Positions 16,787 through 25,487 of a DNA stretch of 64,000 nucleotides are shown piece by piece. Where the stretch lies: positions 964,834-1,028,833 of the forward strand of contig JAUHZY010000001.1 of assembly GCA_030425825.1 (NCBI GenBank), in the 5' to 3' direction. Position numbers and translations under genes: made by a program. Below the pieces are notes generated by a model. It ran no database searches. It was not told where the DNA came from and saw nothing but the letters and a program-made list of their open reading frames with translations. The stretch is from Alphaproteobacteria bacterium (GTDB taxonomy: Bacteria; Pseudomonadota; Alphaproteobacteria; JAUHZY01). Numbering within the stretch: the first letter of the stretch is position 1; each line of letters opens with the position of its first letter.

Positions 16787-18550
16787 ATGAAACAAAAAAA
16801 ACAACGAAAAATAGATAAGATTGGTAAAAAAGCACTTCCTAAAAAAAAGAAAGCTATTCCCCTAGAAATTTTGTATTCAGAAGCTAAAAGGCTTGCAGAA
16901 AATAACAACCTTTTTGGTGCCGAATCTCTTTACAAGGTAATTTTCAACTCTTTCCCTGATGAAACGATTGCGATCAACAAGCTTGCCGAAATTTCATTAA
17001 AACAAAAAAACTACAGCCTTGCACAAAAACGTTTTGATACAGCTTTAAAGGCAAACCCAAATAATGCAGAAGCGCTCTATCATGTTGGACAAACCATGTT
17101 TGGTCAAAAAGAATATGATAAAGCTGTTGATTTTCTTAACAAAAGCCTGGCAGCAGACCCGTCAAGAGTCACTGGATGGAACACACTTGGTCGTGCTTAC
17201 GAACATTTAAATGACGAAGAAAAAGCTCTGCAAGCCTATATTAAGGCAACCAAAATAAATCCTGAATATGGAAACGCATGGCTAAATGCTGGAAAAATAT
17301 ATCATTTGAGTGGCGCACATGAAGATGCGCTTAGATACTATGGAAAAGCTTTAAAAACATTAAAAAACTCACAAGCAGTTTATAACAATTTAGGGTCTCT
17401 CTTAAAAACAATGGGGCGCTATAAAGACTCTGAAGACACTTATAGAAAAGGGATTAAGCTTTATCCCAACTCACCTGGCATGCTTTACAATATGGGCAAC
17501 CTGATGCGAGATGAATGCCGCCCAGAGGAAGCTATTAAGTGCTTTGAAAAATCTCTTAAAATTGACAATGACGTCCCAGGTGTTCACTGGAACCTTGCAC
17601 TTGCACATCTTTTAAGTGGCAACATCAAAGAAGGATTTAAAGAATATTTATGGCGCTGGGACTATGACCAGTTTCCAACAAAAAAGCGTCATTTTGCTCA
17701 ACCTATGTGGGATGGCAAGCCATTCAATGGCAAAACGCTTTTTATATATCTTGAACAAGGTGTTGGTGATTGGATTCAATTCGCAAGATGGATACCAGAA
17801 GTAGTCAAGAAAAAAGGCAAAACAGGTAAACTAATTGTCGAATGTCACAGCGGACTTAAAAAACTGTTTTCAGAGATACCTGGTGTTGATCACGTTCAAT
17901 ATCGCGAAGAAACACCCCCACCATTTGACACCCAAGTCCCGTATATGACACTTCCATATCTCTTTCAAAACACACTTGAAAATATGCCGAAAAAAACACC
18001 GTACCTTACCGTACCCAAAGCAGCAAAACACAAGGTTTCTGAAAGCGTTATAAAACCAACCGACAACTTGAAGGTTGGCATTGTATGGGCAGGGAACCCT
18101 CAGCATGGGAACGATAAAAACAGATCCAGCTCACTTCGCCATTGGATCCCTCTTTTTGAGCTTGATCAAATCTCTTGGTTCAGCTTGCAAAAAGGCCAGA
18201 AAGAAGAAGAGCCAAGAGAATTAAAGCTGGCAAACAAAATTGAATTGCTTGGGCCGCACTTCCAAGACTATTCAGAAACAGCTGCAGTCATCGAACACCT
18301 AGACCTGGTTATTTCAGTTGACACATCGGTTGCACATTTGGCCGGTGCGCTTGGTAAACCTGTTTGGGTTCTCGTGCCCTACTCCCCTGACTGGAGATGG
18401 CTTTTGGAACGCGAAGATTGCCCATGGTATCCAACAGCGCGCATCTTTAGGCAAGATAAAAGCCGCACATGGGCAAGCGTTATGCCTAAACTGCGCGAAG
18501 CTTTGTCTGATCAACGTTTTTTTAAGAAATCTACACAAAAATCTGTGTAA
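16787..18550 (+). CDS. TPR protein with C-terminal GT-B glycosyltransferase-like domain
   Basis: After a very basic, Lys-rich start (about 1-25), some seven TPR units fill residues 30-290, for example NAEALYHVGQTMFGQKEYDK and PEYGNAWLNAGKIYHLSGAH. The C-terminal 280 residues include LEQGVGDWIQFARWIP, VGIVWAGNPQH, SWFSLQKG and LVISVDTSVAHLAGALGKPV. This layout matches TPR-glycosyltransferase proteins related to GT9/GT41, found near flagellin or surface glycan genes in proteobacteria. The target is unknown. The next gene, a phasin on the opposite strand, abuts without a gap. Confidence 0.8.
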   Translation: MKQKKQRKIDKIGKKALPKKKKAIPLEILYSEAKRLAENNNLFGAESLYKVIFNSFPDETIAINKLAEISLKQKNYSLAQKRFDTALKANPNNAEALYHVGQTMFGQKEYDKAVDFLNKSLAADPSRVTGWNTLGRAYEHLNDEEKALQAYIKATKINPEYGNAWLNAGKIYHLSGAHEDALRYYGKALKTLKNSQAVYNNLGSLLKTMGRYKDSEDTYRKGIKLYPNSPGMLYNMGNLMRDECRPEEAIKCFEKSLKIDNDVPGVHWNLALAHLLSGNIKEGFKEYLWRWDYDQFPTKKRHFAQPMWDGKPFNGKTLFIYLEQGVGDWIQFARWIPEVVKKKGKTGKLIVECHSGLKKLFSEIPGVDHVQYREETPPPFDTQVPYMTLPYLFQNTLENMPKKTPYLTVPKAAKHKVSESVIKPTDNLKVGIVWAGNPQHGNDKNRSSSLRHWIPLFELDQISWFSLQKGQKEEEPRELKLANKIELLGPHFQDYSETAAVIEHLDLVISVDTSVAHLAGALGKPVWVLVPYSPDWRWLLEREDCPWYPTARIFRQDKSRTWASVMPKLREALSDQRFFKKSTQKSV

Positions 18551-18958
18551 TTAAGCAGACATGTTTTTCTTAAACATTTCGAAATTACCAAGAACTGTGT
18601 CACTCATGGTCTTAAGCGCATCGCGCTGAGATCTCAAAAGCATTTCATTAAGCTCACGCGCATCATTCAAAGACTTTTCTATCGTCTTTTGCGCAACATC
18701 TGTGCCCGCAATCACTTTATCACGTCCCATTTGGGCATTTGACAGCGCAAGGGTTGCATCGGCAATATCACCAACAGAGCGTTTTGCAATATCTGATTGA
18801 CGCTGTGATGTGGCTTGAACACCTTCTAATACAAGCTTGCTCGCACGGTTTGTTGCTTCGACATTTTGCTGTAATGTTTCAAGTAAAGATTCTGTGTTGT
18901 TCACAAAAAATAAGTCTGACCAGAACTTTGTATAATCATTTTCTAAAAAACCAAACAT
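18551..18958 (-). CDS. Phasin family protein
   Basis: This small helical protein (135 residues) has the heptad-rich, Ala/Gln-rich pattern of phasins, which coat polyhydroxyalkanoate granules. Recognisable parts are FWSDLF, NVEATNRASKLVLEGVQA and KSLNDARELNEMLLRSQRDA. I chose the ATG at 18958, 6 bases after a GGAG; a second ATG at 18961 and a TTG at 18970 lie upstream but are less well spaced. No polyhydroxyalkanoate synthase lies in the window. Phasin-like proteins can also have other roles. Confidence 0.75.
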   Translation of the reverse strand: MFGFLENDYTKFWSDLFFVNNTESLLETLQQNVEATNRASKLVLEGVQATSQRQSDIAKRSVGDIADATLALSNAQMGRDKVIAGTDVAQKTIEKSLNDARELNEMLLRSQRDALKTMSDTVLGNFEMFKKNMSA

Positions 18959-18996
18959 CATATTCTCCAATTTTTACGAACCAGACTTTGACGCAA

Positions 18997-19575
18997 TTAA
19001 ACAGCCAAGTCAAACCTATTCAGCAGAGATTTTCCACGCTGCAATTCACGATCAACACAAGACATCGTCTTCGATAAATCTGCTGTCTCATCACGCAACC
19101 AAACGCATAAAGATCGCAGATATACATACATCAAACCTTTTTGGTGAACAATATATTTCAGGCCTTTTATTTCTTGTCCTGAAAGCTGCAACATGCAGTC
19201 AATTGTTTGCTTTAATGCAGGCAACTGCGGCAGCATTACAACCCCTTCATCAACACCTATCTGCGAAAAAAAGTTTTTTAAATGTTTTTTATACGGCGCC
19301 AATAGATCATAACGAATCATGAAAAGCTCTAATAGTTTTTCTTCTACTGTCAACGCTTCACCTGCAAAGTTCTCTAAAGCTTGCACTTCCATCTTTTGAT
19401 CTATCTTCTGACGGAACCCACGCAAAACATCAGAAATAGAAGGGTACACGTCAAAGACATTTCCAAGTGGTACGTCCAGTTCTTTTGCAATACTTTGCAT
19501 TGTAATATCTGAAAGCGAATAGCTTTCTAACATATCAAAAAAACAGTCTTGAATCTTCTTCTCTAAATCTTTCAT
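18997..19575 (-). CDS. TetR-family transcriptional regulator beside bioF
   Basis: The N-terminal 50 residues form a TetR-type helix-turn-helix (LSDITMQSIAKELDVPLGNV, then FDVYPSISDVLRGF). The C-terminal helical domain, ending near SCVDRELQRGKSLLNRF, recalls alphaproteobacterial TetR/COQ9-like proteins. It overlaps bioF by 4 bases and would be made from the same transcript. Either it regulates the bioF/bioB region or the link is just compact packing. Known biotin regulators in this class are usually BirA or the GntR-type BioR, not TetR-type. Confidence 0.75.
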   Translation of the reverse strand: MKDLEKKIQDCFFDMLESYSLSDITMQSIAKELDVPLGNVFDVYPSISDVLRGFRQKIDQKMEVQALENFAGEALTVEEKLLELFMIRYDLLAPYKKHLKNFFSQIGVDEGVVMLPQLPALKQTIDCMLQLSGQEIKGLKYIVHQKGLMYVYLRSLCVWLRDETADLSKTMSCVDRELQRGKSLLNRFDLAV

Positions 19576-20702
19576 GCAAACTTTTCTAGCACATTCAAAA
19601 TATGATCGATATCTTTTTTATCATGCGAAGCCATGATCGAAAAACGGAGACGTGAAGACTCTTTCGGCACAGTTGGTGGACGAATAGCATTCACCCAAAC
19701 CCCACTTTCTTTTAAAGCTTCACTGACCTGCATTGTTTTTTCAACATCGCCTAAGACAACAGGAACGATATGTGTTGTTGATGCTCTTACATCAAATCCT
19801 TTTGCTTTTAATTCTTCTCTAAAATATCTCGCCAATGACTGCACATGCAGACGCTGTTCATCCATATTTGGTAATATATCAAGCGCACCTTCAATTACCC
19901 CAAAAACCTGAGGGGGCAAAGCAGTGGCATAAATAAACCCTGCACATGTATTGATAAGATACTCTTTTAAAACACTTGAACAGCATACAAAGGCGCCAAA
20001 TCCACCAGCTGCCTTTCCAAAGGTTGAAAGTACGAGATCAATCTCTTTTGCATATGCTATACTTAGCCCCGCACCACCCTTTCCCATCACCCCAAAGCTG
20101 TGGGCTTCATCGAGGTATAAAAAAGCATTGAATTCTTTTTTCAAAGCGACAAGACGACTTAAATCAACCTGATCACCATCCATGCTAAAGACACTTTCTG
20201 TAACAATAAACTTTGGACGTTTGTCATTCTTGTATTCTTCAAGCTTAGATGCCAAGTGATCTAAATCTAAATGGCGATAACGAATTTGTTTTATTTGTGC
20301 AGCCTGGAAACCTAATTGAAGGCTTGCGTGATTCAAGCGATCAGAAAAAACAAGCGCATTTTTATCCATCAATGCAGGAATAAGTGAGACATTCGCCTGA
20401 AACCCTGAGTTTAAAATAAGAGCCGCATCAGACTTTTTGAATGCTGCAAGGCGCGCCTCTAGCACATGAATATCTTCCACATCCCCTGTGACCAAGCGTG
20501 ACGAAGAAAAAGACATTCCGTATTTCTTCATCCACTGAACCGCTTTATCCATCAAATGTGGATGCATTGATAATCCAAGCGCATCATTCGATGAAAAATT
20601 TACAAATTCACTATAGCCTTTCCCTCTGCGAGAAGAAGCTGGGCTTAAAGCGCGCTTCAATGGTCCTCTTTCATCTAAAAATGTTTTATAAGGACTTTCC
20701 AA
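19572..20702 (-). CDS. bioF: 8-amino-7-oxononanoate synthase BioF
   Basis: BioF condenses pimeloyl-ACP with alanine, using pyridoxal phosphate, in the first step of the biotin ring pathway. Motifs are VNFSSNDALGLSMHP, LNSGFQANVSLI, YLDEAHSFGVMG and the PLP-lysine segment LSTFGKAAGGFGAF. I chose a TTG start at 20702, giving 376 residues, the normal family length, with AGAGG 6 bases upstream. The frame stays open upstream through bioB's promoter and into bioB on the other strand, but those extra residues have no family likeness. It is divergent from bioB across 60 bases. Confidence 0.94.
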   Translation of the reverse strand: MESPYKTFLDERGPLKRALSPASSRRGKGYSEFVNFSSNDALGLSMHPHLMDKAVQWMKKYGMSFSSSRLVTGDVEDIHVLEARLAAFKKSDAALILNSGFQANVSLIPALMDKNALVFSDRLNHASLQLGFQAAQIKQIRYRHLDLDHLASKLEEYKNDKRPKFIVTESVFSMDGDQVDLSRLVALKKEFNAFLYLDEAHSFGVMGKGGAGLSIAYAKEIDLVLSTFGKAAGGFGAFVCCSSVLKEYLINTCAGFIYATALPPQVFGVIEGALDILPNMDEQRLHVQSLARYFREELKAKGFDVRASTTHIVPVVLGDVEKTMQVSEALKESGVWVNAIRPPTVPKESSRLRFSIMASHDKKDIDHILNVLEKFA

Positions 20703-20762
20703 AAAACACCTCTCATGGTAAAAATTAGTTTCGTGAATGTATAACTTAAGGGAAGAACAAAC
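20703..20762. promoter_or_regulatory. Divergent bioF/bioB control region
   Basis: These 60 bases must hold the promoters of both biotin genes unless transcription enters from outside. A TATAAC at 20740-20745 is a possible -10 for bioB, but no good -35 lies at the right distance. No clear BirA box (TTGTAAACC and its inverse) or BioR palindrome could be read. Confidence 0.35.
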
Positions 20763-21746
20763 ATGCGACAAGATGTACTTGAAACAATAGACAATACCAA
20801 AGAAGACATCCGTCATGACTGGAGTAAAGGAGAAGTCAAAGCACTCTTCAATCTTCCATTCAATGATCTTTTGTTTTGGGCGCACTCTATTCACCGCAAA
20901 TATCACAACCCAAATGAAATACAAATCAGCACGCTTTGCAGCATCAAAACAGGCTCCTGCCCTGAAAACTGTTCATATTGTCCACAAAGCGCGCATTATG
21001 ACACAGGTTTAGAAAAAGAAAGCCTCATGGATGTGCAAGCTGTTCTTGAGGACGCAAAGAAAGCGAAAGAAGCTGGATCAACACGTTTTTGCATGGGAGC
21101 AGCTTGGCGTGGACCAAGCGACCGCGACCTGCCTGCCGTCATTGAAATGATTAAAGGTGTAAAGGCGCTAGGCATGGAAAGCTGTGTCACATTAGGCCTT
21201 TTGAAACAACATCAAGCTGTTGAATTAAAAGAAGCAGGGCTTGATTACTACAACCATAATATTGATACATCTGAAGAGTTTTATGACAAGATCATTACGA
21301 CAAGAAATTTTAAAGATCGCCTCGACACATTAGATAATGTACGCAACGCAGGCATCAATGTTTGTTGTGGCGGCATTCTAGGCATGGGAGAAGGCCAAGA
21401 AGATCGCGGTGAAATGCTCCGCACACTTGCAAACATGGATCAACACCCTGAATCTGTTCCGATCAATCAACTCATCGCCATCTCAGGCACACCACTGGAA
21501 GGTCAAAAAACTATTGATGGTATTGACTTCGTCCGCACCATTGCTGCAGCACGCGTCATGATGCCAAAATCATATGTTCGCTTGTCCGCAGGGCGTGAAG
21601 AAATGACTGCTGAAACCCAAGCTATGTGCTTTTTCGCAGGCGCAAATTCAATGTTTTATGGTGAAAAACTACTGACAGCAGAAAACCCAGACCCGAAAGA
21701 AGACAAGGCGCTGTTAGCGAAGCTAGGCATTACTGCCGAGCAATAA
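20763..21746 (+). CDS. bioB: Biotin synthase BioB
   Basis: BioB is the radical-SAM enzyme that inserts sulfur into dethiobiotin. The 327 residues carry the [4Fe-4S] cysteines in [16 protein letters not shown]. Further family signatures are [38 protein letters not shown] and the C-terminal [10 protein letters not shown] with its conserved arginine. Start and length are typical, with a GGGAAG site before the ATG. The stop abuts the convergent suhB stop with no gap. Confidence 0.98.
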   Translation: MRQDVLETIDNTKEDIRHDWSKGEVKALFNLPFNDLLFWAHSIHRKYHNPNEIQISTLCSIKTGSCPENCSYCPQSAHYDTGLEKESLMDVQAVLEDAKKAKEAGSTRFCMGAAWRGPSDRDLPAVIEMIKGVKALGMESCVTLGLLKQHQAVELKEAGLDYYNHNIDTSEEFYDKIITTRNFKDRLDTLDNVRNAGINVCCGGILGMGEGQEDRGEMLRTLANMDQHPESVPINQLIAISGTPLEGQKTIDGIDFVRTIAAARVMMPKSYVRLSAGREEMTAETQAMCFFAGANSMFYGEKLLTAENPDPKEDKALLAKLGITAEQ

Positions 21747-22541
21747 CTATCCCTTAATAATTTTCATCATCTTATGGTGGATTGTGTCGTTGGCTGCAAC
21801 GATGCTGCCTGACTCAAACATGTCGAACTTGCCGTTCATGTCTGTGACGATTGCCCCTGCTTCTTTTGCAAAAAGGAGGCCCGGAGCGATGTCCCATTTT
21901 GACTGACCCTCTAACCACAAACCATCAAAGCGACCTGCCGCAAAATAAGCAAGGTTTAATGCGCTTGAGCCTGTTTGACGAATCCCTGCCATTTCAGACT
22001 GTAGGCTTTGAATACGCCCCATCAATTCACTGCGACGTTCAGGTGTAATGTGATGACCTTTAATCAAAATTGATTCTTCCAGCTTTCTACGATTAGCAAC
22101 ACGCAAACGTCTGTCACTGCGCGGCTGTGACAAGAAAAGCCCTTGACCTTTTGTCGCCCAGAACAGCTCATCAAGAATAGGGTCATAAGTAACGCCTGCA
22201 ACGATTTCGCCCTTTTGATAAAGCGCAACATTAATTGCAAAGTGAGGAAAGCCATGCATGAAATTCAGCGTGCCATCAAGCGGGTCAATAATCCAATAAG
22301 ATTCTTTTCCATCAATCTCATCGCCCCCTTCTTCAGCAAGAAAGCCGTAATCAGGATATGCCTCACCCAAATGGTACTTTAATGTCTCTTCCGAGCGCAC
22401 ATCAGCCGCTGTCACAAAATCTTTGGGGCCCTTTTTTGAAACCTGAAGATTTTCTAATTCACCAAAGTCACGAACCAATGACTTTGCAGAAGCCATTACA
22501 GCTTTAACCATAATATTAATATGCGCCGGGCGATTTGCCAT
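21747..22541 (-). CDS. suhB: Inositol-1-monophosphatase SuhB
   Basis: This is a magnesium-dependent inositol monophosphatase-family phosphatase of 264 residues. Motifs are FLAEEGGDEIDGKESYWIID, DPLDGTLNFMHGFPHFAINV, GSSALNLAYFAAGRFDG and KWDIAPGLLFAKEAG, which together form the metal and substrate site. In proteobacteria SuhB also has a non-enzymatic role in rRNA transcription. It follows efp on the same strand. A second member of the superfamily, the HisN-like protein at 32304-33104, has different key motifs. Confidence 0.93.
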   Translation of the reverse strand: MANRPAHINIMVKAVMASAKSLVRDFGELENLQVSKKGPKDFVTAADVRSEETLKYHLGEAYPDYGFLAEEGGDEIDGKESYWIIDPLDGTLNFMHGFPHFAINVALYQKGEIVAGVTYDPILDELFWATKGQGLFLSQPRSDRRLRVANRRKLEESILIKGHHITPERRSELMGRIQSLQSEMAGIRQTGSSALNLAYFAAGRFDGLWLEGQSKWDIAPGLLFAKEAGAIVTDMNGKFDMFESGSIVAANDTIHHKMMKIIKG

Positions 22542-22577
22542 TTTGATTTTCCTTAAATTTTATAATTGTTAATGATT

Positions 22578-23147
22578 TTAATCTTTTGCACGCTCAACAT
22601 ACGAGCCATCATCTGTGTTTACAACAACACGCGTCCCTGTTGCGATATGCGGAGGCACCATAATGCGTTGACCATTTTCTAACATTGCAGGCTTGTATGA
22701 CGATGATGCCGTTTGACCTTTAACCACAGCATCTGCTTCGGTGATTTCCATGATAACCGTATCAGGCAAAGAAACCGCAAGAGGTGTTCCTTCATGAAAC
22801 TCAATATCAACAAGCATATTCTCTTGCAAGAAAGGAACAGACTGCTCACCGATCAAATCGGCATCAATCTCAACTTGCTCATAATTTTGTTGGTCCATAA
22901 ATGTAAATTTGTCACCTTCAGTAAAAAGATACATATGTTGGCGCTGCTCAAGCCTTACACGCTCAACCATCTCATCAGCACGAAAACGCTCATTCAACTT
23001 TGTTCCCGTTTGAATATCTTTCAATTCAACTTGCATAAAAGCACCGCCCTTACCTGGCTTGGTATGCTGCGTCTTTACCGCAACCCAAAGGCGATCCTTG
23101 TGTTCAATAATATTACCTGGACGAATTGCATTTCCGTTGATCTTCAT
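22578..23147 (-). CDS. efp: Elongation factor P
   Basis: EF-P binds ribosomes stalled at polyproline and helps form the peptide bond. The 189 residues begin [16 protein letters not shown]. The tip of domain I carries PGKGGAF, with K33 at the position that is modified in many bacteria. I chose the ATG at 23147, with GGAG 6 bases upstream; a TTG four codons earlier overlaps that ribosome site. No lysine-modifying enzyme gene (epmA, epmB) is nearby. It lies downstream of the DUF481 gene and upstream of suhB. Confidence 0.96.
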   Translation of the reverse strand: MKINGNAIRPGNIIEHKDRLWVAVKTQHTKPGKGGAFMQVELKDIQTGTKLNERFRADEMVERVRLEQRQHMYLFTEGDKFTFMDQQNYEQVEIDADLIGEQSVPFLQENMLVDIEFHEGTPLAVSLPDTVIMEITEADAVVKGQTASSSYKPAMLENGQRIMVPPHIATGTRVVVNTDDGSYVERAKD

Positions 23148-23184
23148 TGTTTTCTCCAATTAAAGCTGGATATACCTACCAGAA

Positions 23185-23907
23185 TTAAAAGTCATAAACA
23201 AGTGTCAGAGAGGTTTTTGTATCTGTCTTTTTCTTACCCACAGGCACATCAGACAAGCGGTCCACTTCATAACCTAACTTAAAGAACATACGCTCAGATA
23301 TTTTTGTCAAAAGCGCTGTGCCAGACTCAATCGTTGTGAGGTCATCTGTAAATTGTGTTTGAAAGTTCTCTTCAAAGGACAGGTTTGGGTTAATTTGCCA
23401 CTTTACTTTCAGACCTGCCTCGCCCAAAAATGCGTTATTATATTCAGATGTCAAAGGGTCATTCGTTTTAACCTCACGCAATTGCTGCGCACCAACACCG
23501 CCTTCAACTGTTACTTTTAAGTTATCTTGCTTGATCACACGATACCCATACCCAATCGTCTCAGAGAAACGACGATCAACACCACTGAAACGGTCATAAT
23601 CGAATTCAAGTTTTCCAAACCCATAAGAACGCTCTGACAAATTATAACGTGACTGAAAATCAACTTGGTAATCTTCTTTCGTGCGCACATCGCTTTCCAG
23701 GCTATTTTCTGCACTCATATCAAACGTATAACCACGATTTCCTTTTTCATAGTCAAGCGTATATTTCAACTTGTAATCTTCTTGATCTGTGTTTCCTGAC
23801 TCTGTATTCATGCCAGCTTCAATACGTGACGAGTACGGTGATTTTTCTGCTGCGTGTGCAGAGAATGTAAAAACAAGTGCAAGCAATACTAATCCGACTT
23901 TTCTCAT
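23185..23907 (-). CDS. DUF481 (YdiY-like) outer-membrane beta-barrel protein
   Basis: The 240-residue protein starts with a signal peptide (hydrophobic about 4-16, likely cleaved after AHA). A run of amphipathic strands follows and it ends in LTLVYDF, the terminal aromatic residue typical of beta-barrel outer-membrane proteins. Segments such as RIEAGMNTESGNTDQEDY and FSETIGYGYRVI match the DUF481 pattern (YdiY of enterobacteria, linked to acid or salt stress; function unclear). The 64 bases upstream are AT-rich with no convincing consensus promoter. Confidence 0.82.
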   Translation of the reverse strand: MRKVGLVLLALVFTFSAHAAEKSPYSSRIEAGMNTESGNTDQEDYKLKYTLDYEKGNRGYTFDMSAENSLESDVRTKEDYQVDFQSRYNLSERSYGFGKLEFDYDRFSGVDRRFSETIGYGYRVIKQDNLKVTVEGGVGAQQLREVKTNDPLTSEYNNAFLGEAGLKVKWQINPNLSFEENFQTQFTDDLTTIESGTALLTKISERMFFKLGYEVDRLSDVPVGKKKTDTKTSLTLVYDF

Positions 23908-23971
23908 TATTTACCCCTTTTGAATTTCTCAGAAAAAGTATTTTTATAGAAAAATCCTTAAGAAGTAAACC

Positions 23972-25402
23972 TCAGTTTTTCTTTATTGCCTTACTATATA
24001 AAACTGACAATACGCACACAACAAGACCTATCGCAACACTAAGAATAGATGACAAAACAATCAGGTCCGTGTCACCTTGAACATTTGCATAAATAGAGAG
24101 AGGAAAAGAAAAAATCAGTGACAGTACAATGGCTAAGAAAGCATCTTTACCATCCAAATCTTTTCTAAAAACAGCAAAAACTGTTGGGAATAAAGCCGAA
24201 GACACAAGCGTTCCATAAATAAAAAATATCCAAAGTAATTTAGGCTGAAGCAAAGCGATACCTGCGCCTATAACAGCAGCACCAACCATATAAACACGCG
24301 CTATTTTTAAAAGTTTTTTATCCGATGGCTTTTTATTAAAGTAACGGCGATAAACATCGACTGCCCCCAAAGAACTGATACCACAAAAAGCTGAGTCCAT
24401 GGTTGAACAAAGTGCGGCAAAAGCCATCATGATGAAAAAGTATAACGCCGCCTTCGGCAACAAGGCGCCAATCACAAGAGGGGCAACCATTTGCGGATCT
24501 GAGACAATTAAGCTCCCTTGCTTTGTCATTGCCACAGCCACAAAACCCAAAACAGACAAAATGATTGGCACAAAGCCAAACAACAAACCAGCACGCACAA
24601 AAACAGGAACAATCGCTTCTTTTTTCACAGCTAATGCACGCTGATAGAACATCTGATCTGAGATAGGGCCCGCAATCAAACTTATCGTCATAGGAATACC
24701 CATGGCATAGGCAATATCACTGTTAAAAACACTCCCAAACTCACCTGATACACCAGCAAAACCACTTGTAACACTTGACCATCCACCAGCCTCACTAACA
24801 GCCCAAGGCACAAGCACAACAGCAAATGAAAGAATCATCACCATTTGAATGATATCTGTAAAAACGGATGCTTTTAAACCACTTAATAATGAGTAAGACA
24901 GCGCAATCGTCATCATACCAATGATGGCAGCGCTGACATTGATACCACTAGCAATATGCAACAATGTCCCACCAGCAACTGCATTAATAACAATAGCACT
25001 TAATTGATATCCAAATACAATAAATAAGAAAGACAAATGCGTTGGCTTCGAACCACTAAAACGTTCATGAATAAAGTCTGGCAGTGTATAACCTTTCGGC
25101 ATCAACTGACGAAACTTAACAGCAAGAAAAGCAAAAGTAAAAAAGCAGATAACATTTGGAACGGTAAACCAAAAAACCCCTGGCAAACCTTTGTTATAAG
25201 CTTGCAAAGAAGAAATAAAAACTGCAGGGGCCCAAACCCAACTAACAGCAATTGAAAACGCACCGCCCCAGCTTGACACTTGGCGGTCTGCCACCAAAAA
25301 ACTTTCGGCTGTTTGCTTTTTGCGTGATTGAAACCAAACAAGCGAGACCATAGTTAGGCCAAATAGAAACAAAAGAAGATAAATTTCAAATGTAGAAATC
25401 AT
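23972..25402 (-). CDS. Sodium:solute symporter family (SSS) transporter
   Basis: The 476 residues form about 13 hydrophobic helices with N-terminus outside, as in the SSS family. Recognisable stretches are QVSSWGGAFSIAVSWVWAPA, KGYTLPDFIHERFSG and the long middle signature ending in SDQMFYQRALAVKK. ALCSTMDSAFCGISSLGAVD is the helix with sodium-binding serines. The substrate cannot be told; acetate, proline, urea and sugars are all known in the family. It lies 85 bases after the rimK-like gene, and a palindrome in that gap may be an operator. Confidence 0.87.
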   Translation of the reverse strand: MISTFEIYLLLFLFGLTMVSLVWFQSRKKQTAESFLVADRQVSSWGGAFSIAVSWVWAPAVFISSLQAYNKGLPGVFWFTVPNVICFFTFAFLAVKFRQLMPKGYTLPDFIHERFSGSKPTHLSFLFIVFGYQLSAIVINAVAGGTLLHIASGINVSAAIIGMMTIALSYSLLSGLKASVFTDIIQMVMILSFAVVLVPWAVSEAGGWSSVTSGFAGVSGEFGSVFNSDIAYAMGIPMTISLIAGPISDQMFYQRALAVKKEAIVPVFVRAGLLFGFVPIILSVLGFVAVAMTKQGSLIVSDPQMVAPLVIGALLPKAALYFFIMMAFAALCSTMDSAFCGISSLGAVDVYRRYFNKKPSDKKLLKIARVYMVGAAVIGAGIALLQPKLLWIFFIYGTLVSSALFPTVFAVFRKDLDGKDAFLAIVLSLIFSFPLSIYANVQGDTDLIVLSSILSVAIGLVVCVLSVLYSKAIKKN

Positions 25403-25430
25403 ATAATTAAGCCTTTATGAAACTGAGAGC

Positions 25431-25448
25431 ATGTTGTCTGGGCAACAT
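25431..25448. promoter_or_regulatory. Inverted repeat upstream of the symporter gene (candidate operator)
   Basis: ATGTTG-N6-CAACAT is an exact 6-base inverted repeat. Two further half-site-like copies (ACAAC/CAACATC on the plus strand) lie just beyond it at 25449-25456. It sits 28 to 46 bases before the symporter start. On the minus strand, TTGTGT, an 18-base gap and TATGTT could form a promoter whose -10 lies in the repeat. Confidence 0.35.
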
Positions 25449-25487
25449 ACAACATCAATACCATAATACACAATTAAAAACAGAACC

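Noticed and set aside
20703-20924. N-terminal extension of BioF by about 74 residues
   Set aside because: The extra residues lie over the bioB promoter and gene and have no family likeness. The TTG at 20702 gives the normal length with a good ribosome site.
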